Positions 42,221 to 54,124 of a stretch of DNA of 64,000 nt are shown one piece after another (the first letter of the stretch is position 1; each line of letters starts with the position of its first letter). The translations under genes were made by a program, and so were the position numbers. Source of the stretch: Daphnia carinata. Lineage: Eukaryota; Arthropoda; Branchiopoda; Diplostraca; Daphniidae. The notes under the pieces were generated by a model that was given only the letters and a program-made list of their open reading frames with translations, was not told the DNA's origin and did not search any database. The stretch covers positions 9,827,534-9,891,533 of the forward strand of contig NC_081331.1 of NCBI RefSeq assembly GCF_022539665.2, written 5' to 3'.

Positions 42221-43371
42221 TCATGCGTTCAACGTAGTCAACGCTTTATCATATACTCCAAGAAAGATAGCTCCTCCAATTGATATCCAAAGAACTCGCG
42301 GGACAATCCCTGCAAAAAGGCTGCCAATTGGAAAAAGAATGTCAATCACAATCATGTTGATGCTAAAATTTGACTTGCATTACCCTTTGATACCCTGTGC
42401 GAAATAAATGCTTCTCAAAACTAACACAAGTTTTCCACCTGCCTCGATACTGGCAGAATCAGCCAACATGATTCTCGTTTTGGCTACGTCAAGAGGCGTT
42501 GTGACTGCTGCAGCTATTCCACCTAAGGATTACAATATATATTTAATATTTAACGGCAAGAGTTATGGGCACATATTTATGGTTATCTCTACCTGAAAGA
42601 GCGCCGCAAATTGATGATTGCCACGCGCTGACTGGTCGACCTTGCTTTTCTGACCAAAAAGATTTCATTCCTTCCCACAGAGGAAACTGAATGAATGAAA
42701 ATGGAATTTCTCGGAGAACGGTCGTGGTGTAACCCCTATACAGCCCAGCGATTCCTTCGCTGCGTAGGATTGATCGTAATATATGTACACTGGATGAATG
42801 GAATCCAGCTTGCCGTCTTTGTTTGACGACCTCGACAGGAACGCGTATCATGCACGCTGCCTAGATAGAAGTCTCTTAGAAGGAGTCTAGGCCAGGTGCT
42901 TATATAACTTACGACTTCACCAAATGCTGCACTGGTCATGTGAACAACTGGTTCCCAAACAGTGAAGATGCCATTATGTTTTAATATACGTTTGGTATTC
43001 TCGTAAGTGCAAAAAAACAGAGCCGCTGCAACAAGAGGTCAAGCTGGATGAAAAATTTCATTTAGAAATAGGAAAATTTAACACACTTTACCGGTGGGAG
43101 CTGAGCCCAAGACAGCCGTTCCGAGTCCAGAATATACTCCACGAAACCCTCCTGACCTGACAAAACCGTCAGGACTTTGAAGTCTTGTTTTCAAAGTATC
43201 TAGTGGAAATAGCCCAGCATCTACAGCCATTCCTGCGATTCCACCGGCCTGTAGGATTTAGACAAACAGTGAAGTTTTACGCCGGAAACAATAAACATGA
43301 ACCAATGAACCAATGCAGGTTACCAATAAGAAGTTCCGGAGTGGCACGTTTGGATTAAGTTCGACGCTCAT
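42221..43371 (-). CDS. SLC25A26: Mitochondrial S-adenosylmethionine carrier (SAMC)
   Basis: This carrier imports S-adenosylmethionine into the mitochondrial matrix in exchange for S-adenosylhomocysteine, supplying methylation of mitochondrial RNA and protein. Six exons on minus, all with GT-AG borders and continuous frame: 43,371-43,324, 43,248-43,092, 43,025-42,913, 42,860-42,593, 42,522-42,384 and 42,320-42,221. They encode 274 aa, the length of the human protein. The three carrier repeats show [28 protein letters not shown] and [13 protein letters not shown], the Px[DE]xx[KR] signatures of the family. [14 protein letters not shown] and [12 protein letters not shown] match the SAMC subfamily. 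The gene is intact, unlike its left copy at 13,516-14,312. Its 5' end faces the membrane-protein gene across about 1 kb. Confidence 0.96.
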
Positions 43372-44419
43372 GTTCTATAAGTGGTAGTTCTTCAGGCTTT
43401 CCATAAATCTACCTTATTTATAGAGTGTTGCTTAGGCAGCTGTTAGCTAAAAAGACCAAATATTTATATTTTAAATAAAATTTCTGTTTTGGGCATAACA
43501 CTAGGTTGGCAAGGTTCTTTTTACTTGTTGACAAATGAAGGAGGCAAAAACAATATAAAAGTGTTGAGAAAATTATGTAAATGGCTAAAATAAGGCAGTT
43601 TAATACATATTACATAATTCTGATTTCCAAAATCCCAATCTCTGTTTTTGTTTTATTTAGTTTTCTTTTGGTTGAATTAAAAGTTTGCTTTCTAAGTGAG
43701 TTGCTACCTTATGTTAGGTAAAAGAATAGGAAAACCAGCCAACAAATTCCTCACTACGTCGAACTGCAAGCATTTGCATAAAAATAAGGTTTTTTTTTTT
43801 TGTGTGTGTGGTGCAACTGCTAGCAGCCCGTCACCATTACTGATAAACGAACATTTGAAGCTCGGAAACATTTCTGAAAAGTACATTACCAAAATTCATA
43901 AGTTAGAGAAATCAAAGAGCACGACTATGCCATACGAATTTAAATAGCAAGTAATAATTGGTTAATATTAAGCTTTAAAATGCGGAATTTGTTTGGTACT
44001 TTGACATATTTCACCGGTTCCGTCGTCTGGTTGAATACATGCACAGAGTTGTCACATGGGTAATACACCTAAAGCAATTAATCATTCTAAAATTCTTATT
44101 CATAAAATATGCATGACTAGTAATGCTTTACTTTTAAATTAAATTAAAAATAATCTGAAGAAATGCGTCTAGCTATAAACAAGCATATAGCTAGAGTTTA
44201 TGAAATGGTGAGGTATATGACGTCATTGGCTTGCCTAGCTAACTAGCTGACTCGGTGACATTTGGGCGTGGTAAACATACTTGAATGCCCTGTAGGCAAG
44301 ACTTACCTCCCGTGTTGTGATGAATCTTGGTTTAGCACGTTGCTATCTGCGATTTATGAATCGCTATTAAAAATCAATCATATTTATAAAGAAGCCAAGT
44401 TACTATATATTGCCTGAAC
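43372..44419. promoter_or_regulatory. Shared head-to-head upstream region
   Basis: About 1 kb of AT-rich DNA separates the divergent starts of SLC25A26 (-) and the small membrane-protein gene (+). It must carry at least part of both promoters, but I recognise no specific element. A poly-T run lies at 43,791-43,801. Confidence 0.4.
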
Positions 44420-45144
44420 ATGCGACGTGTAGAAGTTATAGCTTCCGTAACAGTTCTTGTTACATTCTCATTTTTGCCATGTAAGCTGTTAATCATTCCT
44501 TTTTATGTTTACATCAAATTTACTATAATTCTTTTATAGGTATCTGTGCAAGGCTTTGCCAGAGACAAAGCCATGGACTGTCAAACAATGCCACTGCATC
44601 ACAATCTTCTGATAGTCAAGATCTCTATCACTGCCCCCGATTAGGAGATCCTTCTCACTTCACTGATTGCTGCTATTCCGATAGTAAAATCTCTGGTGAG
44701 TGCTGTGAAAGAAAGCACCATGATTTTGTCTCTGGATTTGATGATAGGTAACTACAGTGTTTGTTGAACATATTTAATATTTTATGGGGCACTTCATTTT
44801 ACTGTCATCTTTTATGAATGATTTGCACAGTTTGCTGATAGTAATATCAGTAGGAGTCATCATTTCCTGTCTTTTGTCATCTGTGTTGGTACTCATTTGC
44901 TGTTTTTGCAGTAGGTGTCCCCTGTATTCTGTCTGTCACAGCAAGTACCAACATAATGACACCATTGCCTTTTGTAAGTTCCTGCAAAGTTTCTAACTAC
45001 CTTATACTAACTGTGATTTTTGTCCATCTAGCTACCAAAGAAGAATTAATGAAACTAAATGGTATGCCAAACGAAGATTACAAGATACAACATGGTTATG
45101 AGCCTAATGCTGTTCAGGTTAGGCCAGTCCACTACGATGCGTAA
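44420..45144 (+). CDS. Small Cys-rich single-pass membrane protein (shisa-like)
   Basis: Four exons with GT-AG borders keep one frame: 44,420-44,480, 44,540-44,747, 44,831-44,973 and 45,032-45,144, giving 174 aa. An N-terminal signal peptide (residues 1 to about 20) is followed by a short ectodomain with paired cysteines (YHCPRLG, TDCCYSD, GECCERK). Then come a transmembrane helix (LLIVISVGVIISCLLSSVLV) and a Cys cluster just inside (CCFCSRCPLYSVCH). The cytoplasmic tail carries Tyr-containing motifs and ends VRPVHYDA. The order signal peptide - C..CC..CC - membrane segment - Cys-rich juxtamembrane - short tail resembles Shisa/Shisa-like proteins, but the match is by pattern only. It ends 378 bp from the convergent TERT gene. 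Confidence 0.7.
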
Positions 45145-45522
45145 TGATACTCCAACGCTCATCTCTCACCAAAGAACTCTTAGCACAGTTAATTATAATA
45201 CTTAATGAATCTCAACGAATTCTATACGAAGACATCACGCTGCGTTTCTGATATAACTCAACTTCATACTGTCCAACGATGCTTTTGTGCGTTGCACAAA
45301 AATATTTTGCGCTATTATTATGCCTAATATGGTGACATAATCTCGTCCATTTTGATGCTTTAGACGTAATTGATCCTAGAAGAATTGTGAAACTAGTCAC
45401 AGGTGCAGCTATAATTTTTTTTGCCTATCTTGTACCGACTCTTGACAACGGAAACCAAAAATGCAATTTCGTTTACTGAAGCCATCCATTGCTTGCAAAA
45501 ATACAAGCTTTCATACAACGGT
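45145..45522. other. Convergent intergenic region
   Basis: These 378 bp between the stop codons of the membrane-protein gene (+) and TERT (-) should hold both 3' UTRs. I see no clear canonical polyadenylation signal or other feature. Confidence 0.5.
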
Positions 45523-48500
45523 TTATCTAACACGGTCTTTCATTCGTCGGAAGGAAAGTGGAATACGTCTCCCGATCCACGATCGGATATTCTTGAGCTT
45601 CCCATTTGGGATCTTCTTCTCGTGCTCTGCCCGCAGGACTCTGACAGCCAACATAACATCAGAGTACAGCTTCTCATGCTGGCTTAGCTTTCGATGGAAT
45701 GCCTCGTAGCATAGCCAAGCCGTCTCTGTCTTGCTAAGGATAATCTTGACATCTTTTCTACGTCGGCGGAGGCTGCTGACGTGGCCGACCATTTTAGAGC
45801 AACATTCTCTTATCACGGTATGGGCAAGAAAGCGAGCGTCGACGGCTTTGTCACGAGAATGACGCGGGACTGTGCGCATGAGAATGTGTTTCACTATAGC
45901 GTGGAACCGGAAAGCGGCCATAAGGCAAGCACAGAACATTGATCGCACGACCGTCGGTTTCCTGTTCACTGTTGCGTCTAGGTAAATGGTCTAAAATAGA
46001 GAAAACAAACAATTGATAAAAATTAAAAACCTAAAACGAATGTGCAGTAAACAAAATCACCTCGATTTTCAATGTTGAAATGCCTTGAATACGTTTGAGT
46101 AACAATTTGCCTGGCTCTCCAGCGGGCGTTGTGATGCAATGGATGATATCCGTTCCTTCGTACTTGGTATAGTCACCACGTATTTCCAATGTTTTCGTGT
46201 GAAATTGAAGGCCACAGAACGAGAACCAAACGGGTTTCCGGACAGGTGGAGCCTGGGCTTGATCACTGGATATGCTGAGATCCAAGTTGGTTGCCGACTT
46301 GTCGATGTTGACGTAAGCATTATAGTCCGTAAAGCCCTGATGAATCCGATGATGGAAAGCTCTAGCACGTTCACCACTGGTAGTTAAATAAAGAAAGTCG
46401 TCAACCACCCGAATAAGCAAGTCATCGGGACTTTCGAGAAATTCAGACAAATGTTCTCGCACCATATGGCCGTAGTAGATGTGACATAGAGCGCTAGATA
46501 GACGAGATCCCTGTGGTATTCCTCGCTTCAATTTATAATGCGCCTTGTCATGGTGAACAACGTGCACCTCACGAACGGACCTGATGGCAAATTCTAGGAT
46601 TTTGGTCGTGTTCAGTTTCTCGGCTCGCATTCCCGTATGGAAAACGACAGAGCCGGGCGCCATTTGCTGGACCCATCCTTCCGGATCATTTGTATGAAAA
46701 TACGGGATGACCTGGAAGGGTTTACTCCGTCGGCCATCGGCAGTGACACTGCAAAACGTACGCACCTGTAGTTCTCTAGGAAGGATATGGCCGTACCACC
46801 GTAGAAGGTCCACCATCCTGTCGTGATTTATGGAACCGAAAGCGTCTTCGACGTCTGCATGAACAAAATAAACGGGATCCTTAAATCCGCGCTTGATGAA
46901 CTGAACCCACTTGCGGTGCAAACTGTGGGTCGACTTGGCATCCATCCCTTCCACATAAAGACTAGTAATGGTATGGAGAAGTAAACGGGCAGTGTTGACT
47001 TGTTTACGATTGGTATTGCGGAACTTGGTGGACATGATGGGTCGCGCGCCATTCTTTTTTGGAACAAAACGCAACCGAGTGAAAAGTAAGAGATTCTGCA
47101 ATTCCAAAATCGCATTGGGATCCTTCCATTTCTCCAGGACGGGCAAAGGTTGGCGTAGACTGACAGAGCAGATCGAGCGTAACATTCGATGATGGATCTT
47201 TTGCCACACATCTTTCGAATAGAAAAATATTCGATTGCGGCCGTAAGACGTTTCGGTTGCGTAAAAATGTTGCCGGATCAAAGGTTTAACGAAACCCATG
47301 AAAAGCCAAACGATCAATCTCGCCAGCAATGAAATCTTGACGGCTAAGCTGGGCAAGTGAGAAAACCAGCGGCATTTATTTGTGCGCATCGACTGAATGA
47401 GATCATTGAGCGTAAACGATGTGCCTCTACCGGCTTCAATGAATCGTCGGACGTTCGACAGAAATATTTGCTGGTTGGTTTGGCCGCCCAGCAACTCAAT
47501 TGGCACGACTTTCTTCACAATACATCTGATAAACTCATAGACACGACCGGCGTCCAAGAACGATTTTTGCGGGTTTGCATCTGCCAACATCCGGCGAACA
47601 ATTGAGTTGTACCGACATCGGCGATGATTCTTCACCATGGCCTCAATCAACTCGCCCAACAGCGGCAAATCTGATCGGAGCTGATCTTCTGATTCGCTAC
47701 ATTCGCCACCTACTGACGTTCTCAAAATAGCTACCACGGTCGGAATTGGCGAGGCATGTGAGACGGGATGGGTAATCGGAAAGTGGGTCCAGCCAGAACT
47801 ACTGTACATGATTTCATCGTGCGGAATTTTCATCGACCCATTTAGAGCACTTCGTTTGTCAACGATTTGTTTGGTTATCAACTTGTTGCGCCCGCGTCTG
47901 GTTTTTCTCTTTCCAATTTCCTCTCTTCGAACAGTCTCATGTACGCAATCCTTTTTCGGCTCGGCTGCTAAAGTTAAATGAATAGGCGGACAAAGACTGC
48001 TACCTTCCCTTAGGCGGACTTTTTTCAAAATCGGCACCAACGATGTCGGTGGGGATTTCATGACAGGAATGTTATCGATCGTCGATACGACACACTGGGT
48101 AGTATGTTGAGGAAACTCCACGATACGGGTTTGCCCATCGCTGGTTGTGAGTCGAATTTTCTTTAATGGCCGCTGGACGGACGGGTAGTCACGAAATGGA
48201 AGATTAGATGTGTTCGGGACTTTTGCTATTGCGTGTTCCTCTTTCTTGCGTTTGACGGCCTTTGGTATGGCACGATATTGAAAAATGGGAGGAAACATTT
48301 TTCCAAGTTTCCTTTATCCAGTGGGCCACTGATTTGCAGCCAGGCTCTGCGTCCAACAAGGACAAAAATGCTGCAATGAATAAGGAGGCATTTCATCTTT
48401 CTCGTACCCAATTCCGAGTGCAGCTTTTCCCAATCGCTCCTGGCCGCATGCGGAATAAAGGGACATTCACAGGTCTTCATTGGTTGCCCGGTCGTTGCTA

Positions 48501-48780
48501 CACATGGTAGGTACCATTTGTCCTTAAGGCCTCTCATGAACAAATGGGAATCGCATGACTCGGTTAATTCGTACCAGTCCAGCTGTTGTTCGGGTTCAAC
48601 CTGCGGCGCTGCCTGTGGCTTGCATTCAGGCGTCCGAACATGGATGACTGCAGCATTTCGAAATATTTGTGGCAAAAGGCTCTTGCTGCTCGTTCCGTCG
48701 TCCTTCAAAATGTCGGCTAAGCTGACAACCTGCCTATCGGCAAAGACTTTCTCCAGGACACTGAATCCGCTTTCCGTCAT
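45523..48780 (-). CDS. TERT: Telomerase reverse transcriptase
   Basis: The catalytic subunit of telomerase, which extends chromosome ends from an RNA template. Coding parts on minus: 48,780 to about 48,290 (TEN domain), 48,298-46,061 (RNA-binding and RT domains) and 45,990-45,523 (thumb). TEN: the start GFSVLEKVFADRQVVSLADI aligns with human residues near 12-30, and LLIHCSIFVLVGRRAWLQIS with human [20 protein letters not shown]. RNA-binding: motif T (FYATETSYGRNRIFFY). RT: motif 1 RLRFVPKKNGARPI; A YFVHADVEDAFGSI; B' GIPQGSRLSSALC; C RVVDDFLYLTTS; E WFSFCGLQFHTKTLEI. The catalytic aspartates are all present. The thumb exon matches QAYRFHA and WLCHQAF regions. The junction GAG/gtgatt...ttttag/ACC is in frame. 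TEN and RT frames overlap out of phase at 48,226-48,298 without an obvious intron, implying a frameshift or an unusual splice. Confidence 0.93.
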
Positions 48781-49852
48781 CGGGAATTCTGTTTCAAAAT
48801 AAGAAATAAAATAAACTAAGACATTGAATCAATCGGGCAAGACAGAAAATTTCAAAATTGCCTTTCCAATTCACCCTATTTTCTTTTAATATACATCAAT
48901 CAATGGTAGGTTGAGTCACTGTGGTCTGATATTTAAATGGGTTCTGCTTTCCACGGCTCATTCAACTTTGCATACTAATTGGAGCGCTGGTTGTACGATG
49001 GGAGTAACGACCGGCAGTTTTTTTTTCAAGACACATGGAATTAGAAAAGGGAAAGTGGGGCATTCGTTCATATGCGAGTTGCCTCGTGAAAATCTTTTAC
49101 CACAAACAGCAGAAATTACCATCACCTCCCACTCGATATATCCTGAAGCAATGAATAGTTGTAAGAACTTCTAGTTCTAACGCTATTTTTTTGCCGCAAA
49201 GTCATCTGTGTCTCATAACAGCATCGGACGAACGGTATAATTTCAACAGGTGAACAAAATGCATACAATACATAAGACATAAATGATTATGCAAAACATG
49301 GCTTCAATGAAAGCTTTGTTTGACTGAATTTCTCACAAAGAAATGACTTCAAGGCCTCCATTATTTATGAAGTACCATAGGCAATGAAATAAGAGTGTTA
49401 CCATACAATAAAGTCATTTGTTAATCTCAGTAACTTGATAAGTATATGACACACAGCTGTGTACAATACATTCTTTGGTGATTTAAAAACCTATACTAAC
49501 TGAGCTAAATGTAATCTGGACAAGTTAAGCAAACAGACCAAGTTTTGATGTCAATAATGTTTCACTAAAAATGTAAAGAGCTATGGGTGCATACATCATG
49601 CTGATTATCAAAGATAAGCAACTCAAATATGAAAGCAGACGTGACGTAATTAAACGGACAGAAATAAGTCGTAGAAGCCAATTTCCTTAAACCCAGTTTC
49701 TCAACCACCCATTTGGCTAAACCGAGCTCATCGTATAAAAAAATACAAAATTACATCTTCGTTTGAGGCGAATAAATTATATAACTGATGAATAAAGATA
49801 TGCCAGTCATGGATATTGATGAGGCTAGCCTATCATGAATGACGTTACTTAC
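48781..49852. other. TERT 5' region and AT-rich spacer
   Basis: There is no gene I can name. An acceptor-like TTTTGAAACAG precedes the TERT Met by 8 bp, so an upstream untranslated exon is possible. At 49,576-49,745 on minus an open stretch reads DELGLAKWVVEKLGLRKL and ends in TAG, but it has no clean acceptor. Confidence 0.45.
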
Positions 49853-49967
49853 ATTCGACTCTTTCCATGATGGATATCAGCGCGAGATCCCACGACAAAA
49901 ACATACTGAGCGTCGTCTGCAATGGATGAGTCATCTCCATTTTGAGCCAGTGTTGACAATATCTTTT
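49853..49967 (-). CDS. Isolated coding-like exon, family unknown
   Basis: This 115-bp segment on minus has a good acceptor (TTTTTGCTTCAG) and donor (GTAAGT). It is open in two frames; the more natural one reads KILSTLAQNGDDSSIADDAQ followed by YVFVVGSRADIHHGKSR. I do not recognise the family. A decayed copy at about 14,376-14,436 reads KILSKLV and NADDAQYVYV, keeping the same frame. That suggests the frame was once real and belongs to the ancestral unit. It could be one exon of a gene lost around it, or pair with the open stretch at 49,576-49,745. Confidence 0.35.
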
Positions 49968-52900
49968 CTGAAGCAAAAACGACGATAAAATATCTAGACT
50001 AATAAAAAAATATTGTATGCTATATTCTAATTGTTTAAAAATAATTATGAACTTGTTTGAAAAAGAAATAACTCAAAAGAGGTTCGTGCAAACGCGCGCC
50101 TGTCCTGCCGAAGGAGTGTACTTCTCCTCCCCTATGGGAAAGAAATAAAGATGGCGCTACTGCCGGCTCACGGGAGGAACCTTGTGCATGTTTAGTGAGT
50201 TTCTCCCGACAGTCTGTTACGGACGTGTCTGTGTTTTTGGGGATTGTGACTCGTTTGACTCTTTATTTTTTCACTGCTAATGTCCATTTGCAGTGTATGT
50301 GTATGTGTTTTGTGAGGCCATATTTTTTTTTTGCAGCCGTTAGTGGACTTATTTCTACGTGTGTTGGAATTTCCCTTTTTTGGGAGGGTTGGACACGTTG
50401 TTAGTCGAAATAACTCCTGTTTAGCACTTGTGTGTGTGGTGGTCATCGGTATTTGCAACGGATATCTCAGGGTGAGTATCAAGAACGACATGTTCCTATT
50501 GAGTTTTATCAGAATTATTTCTCTATCGATATGGCGAACGTTTTTTCCCTCGTTTTCTTCTACACCGGCAAGATCCCGAGTAAAGCAGCTGTCTGGAAAT
50601 AATTCATTCTCGATTCGTGTCCCACAAAACGTGACCTTGTTTTTAAACTTCACTAGACTCGAAATCGTTGCCAAAATGGAAAGGGATTTTTCTCTTTTTT
50701 TTTTTTCGTTTGTTAAAGAATTTATACACGCACATGAAAGAAAAGGGGATGACGAATAACTCGAGGGTGTTTGTTTTTTCTTTCAAAGTAAGCCTTGATA
50801 TTTTTTGCTCGTTGGCGTGCTGTTGAAAAAAACAATCCATTCGTTTTTTCCCTAATTAAAATAGACTGTGCGTCATCCAACTAAGATATCTTCACATTTT
50901 CGTGATGGATGAGCATGTGAAAAAAGTCCTCAACACATAAAAGATCCACAGAGACACAGAGGCTGCTATTTTCGTCAATAAAAATGTCGAGTTCCCTAGT
51001 CTACGCGCTTGCGCCTCGTTTCCTCTCTGAAATTGGGGATTTCTAATCAGGTCGTTGCCATTTCTTTTTTCGTTCTCTTTTTATTTTATTTTTCAAAATG
51101 TGTGCCCTCCGTGTATGTGCACATAACCGCAGTGGTTATTATGGTTTTTTTTTTTTCTGCTTTAACCTCAGAGCTGAAATATCAACCCTATAGCTACAGT
51201 GAGATTGTCTGCATTATGTAGGTCATGTCTTCCTATCTCAGGTTGGCGCTGCTGCCGCCGGTTGCTGCTTTGTAAATAAAAAAAGGCCTTTCTCTTCTTT
51301 GTGTAAAAGGAAAAAAAAAAGAGAAATTAAATACGTAATGATAGCTTGCGTTCGCTAACATCATTTGCAACGCCATTGAATCATTTTTTCCCCGGCTGTA
51401 CTAATATCCGTGAACGATTCTGTATCATCGCTGTCCTTAATAGCGTCGAATTAAATCACTGAACAAAGGTGTCTTCGTCTTTTTCCTACGTGAGAAATGG
51501 TCAGTCACGTGGTAGATGAGAACAATGGCTAATTTAAAGGTGTTGCATCTATCGAACATTTTCAGCCGTTTTCCTCCAGTTTTTTAATTTGCAAGAATAT
51601 TATGAAAGCGTAGAGCTGCATTTTATTCCAATCACGATGTTCTAGTTGGGTATCGTTTGAAAAATGTCAACTACCAATTTTTTATGCAACTCTACGTCTG
51701 TCCATTGTTTTTTTGTTCGCCGAAACGATGACATCCCTTCATCAATTTTAGTATTTTCTGTAAATGAACGTGTGACGCAATCCTTCCCTCTATCGTCATG
51801 TTTGGCAGACTCGATTGTTGTCGTCCCTTTTAAGTGATCAGAATCGATGTTAGTCAGGTTTATCTGTCGCCGGAGCCAAAAGAGGCAACATGTTATCTAG
51901 AGTTAGGACACTTTCATTTTTATCAGTTTTTGGTCTTGTCCTAAATATCAGATGTTACGCGATAGTTTGATCATAAACAATTAACTTTTATTTGCTCTGT
52001 TCCCTTTCGATTTTAGATTTCTCTACAACGGATAATGGAGGGTCGCAATACTAACTGATTGATCGATAGAATTTTGTGATCGAGTGACACACATAGACAC
52101 GAGTGGGTACCGGCAAGCGGACGACAACTGCCGATAGACTTCCCTTTTCTTTTTTTTTCCTCCTGGAGGCATGGAACGCCACTCCGGGAAGGTTTCTTCT
52201 ACCGCATCTATCACATCCTATTTCAGGTACCTATTGATTCTTTTCCATTGGATTTTCTTCTTTTTCACGTTTTCACGGTGTGTGTGTGTGTGTGTGTGTG
52301 GCAGCCCCTAGAAAAGCGAAAAAAAGAAGAAGATTTGGTGAAAACGAAGCGCGTCGGGTTGCTTATTTCACAACGATTGGTTGGATCGATTATGTATGTA
52401 TGTGGCTCTTGTATGGATGAAGCTTTATCATCTATCATTACTTGTACACACACACACACACGGGAGAAAGAGAAACAAGTATAGCGAAAAGCGGGTTCTC
52501 CGCCAATGTCGTATTGATTTCGAGTTTGTTTTTTTTTTCGGAGCCGCAAAGCGCATTGTGCCCTGTCGCCGGGTGCAGCTCAATTATTTTCATTAGAGTT
52601 AGTAATAGTCGCTATTTGTCAGTCATCTTCGATTGCATCGTCGCCACCCTCTACTATTGTTTTTTTTTTTTTTTGTTTGTTTTTGGCCCGTTACCTTCCA
52701 TTTATATTAGTTTGTTTTTTATGACCGGCATGGGAATTCGAACCGGTGAAATGCCCAATAAATGCCTAGCGTTGGGCGTTGGTATTGAAGTTTTTGTTTT
52801 CATCATCCGACACCACTCCGACTGTTTTGTTTTTTTCAGTTGGTCCAATGAAAGGCATTAGTCCGATTAGTGATTTAACCCCCAACCGCCTATTCCTTTT

Positions 52901-53278
52901 AGTCATTCGCTCGTCTGTTCACGCACTCTCACCCACACACTGACGTCGAGGCTACAGGAACATGGAAAAGAGCTGGAACGTGTTGTTCTGCTTCTTCTTT
53001 TCTCCACTCTACTGTTCGATGCAGGGGCTTTTCTTTTTTTTTTTTTGAACACCCTTTCTCGCTTTAGCTTATTAACTGTTTACCGGGAGCGAGGGGGACT
53101 CTGAGAGTGTGCCCTAACAGAAGAAAACCTACACTGCAGTGCTCTGCGGGAGACTGCCATTGTTGTGTCGTACCTTTTTGGCTCAATGATTACCACCGTA
53201 CACGAATTTTCCATTTTTATTTTTCACTTGATGAAGTTCCATTTTGCGTAAGACCGGTGGACCTCTGTTTTGGGGCGG

Positions 53279-53280
<2 letters not shown>

Positions 53281-53310
<30 letters not shown>
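53281..53310. repeat. Poly-T tract of 30 bases
   Basis: This is an uninterrupted run of about 30 T. Comparable runs lie at about 60,967-60,991, 62,820-62,845 and 63,281-63,316 (about 36 T). Such tracts are prone to slippage, so exact lengths in the assembly are uncertain. Confidence 0.9.
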
Positions 53311-53314
<4 letters not shown>

Positions 53315-54086
53315 ACTCGTTTCCGATTGATGCTCGTTACATAATAACGGAGTAGCACGTACGGGTGGTGGCTTAATTTTTTGTTTTCGAAGTTGGGTTC
53401 AACAATGCCCCGCCAGCTTTTTGGGTGTTTTTTTGTTTTTTTTTTCTAATTAATTTCTTTTTTTTTGTTTTTTTGGTGAGAAGTGGAGAAGGATGGCAGA
53501 TGGGGCTACTGTTGTCACGCTAGTGTATCCTTTTTCGTGTATGTGTGTAGGATATCGATCAGATGCCACTCTCGTATTTGTTTCTATGGTCTTACGTCCT
53601 TTTTTTTTTTTTTCTTATTCAATATAACCACCGAACCTCTCCCCACCCTCCTAGACAATTTTGTTTGAATTTAAAACATTCTTTTCGGAACGACAAGCCT
53701 TGTTACGTCACGATCTCTCCGACCTTTATTGATTGAAAAAAAAAAAAAAAAAGAAAAAGACGTGGAAAGGACGAAACAAGTTGACATTTTCTATTTATTT
53801 TCGCCTTTCTCCTGGTCCCATGTTTTTGTTTTCTGAATCGAAAAGCCAGTCGAGCTAGCCCATGACTAAGCGCTGTAGTAAAACCGGCTATTACTTGAAA
53901 ACAGAACAGGATTTGCTGGACGTGGATGGCTCTTGTTGTTTTTATATCCAGCGGGCCACGGGGAACTATGGCTCGTAAAAAGGGGGGGGGGGAAGGAAAA
54001 AAAAAATAGGAAGAAGGAAAAGCAAGATGGAAGCGAATAGCATGAGGCCCTCTTTACTCGTCTTCCTTTTCCTTCCTCTTTCGCTT

Positions 54087-54091
<5 letters not shown>

Positions 54092-54122
<31 letters not shown>
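54092..54122. repeat. (TC)n microsatellite
   Basis: This is a pure TC/CT dinucleotide run in the non-coding block. No equivalent appears in copies 1 to 4. Confidence 0.9.
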
Positions 54123-54124
<2 letters not shown>

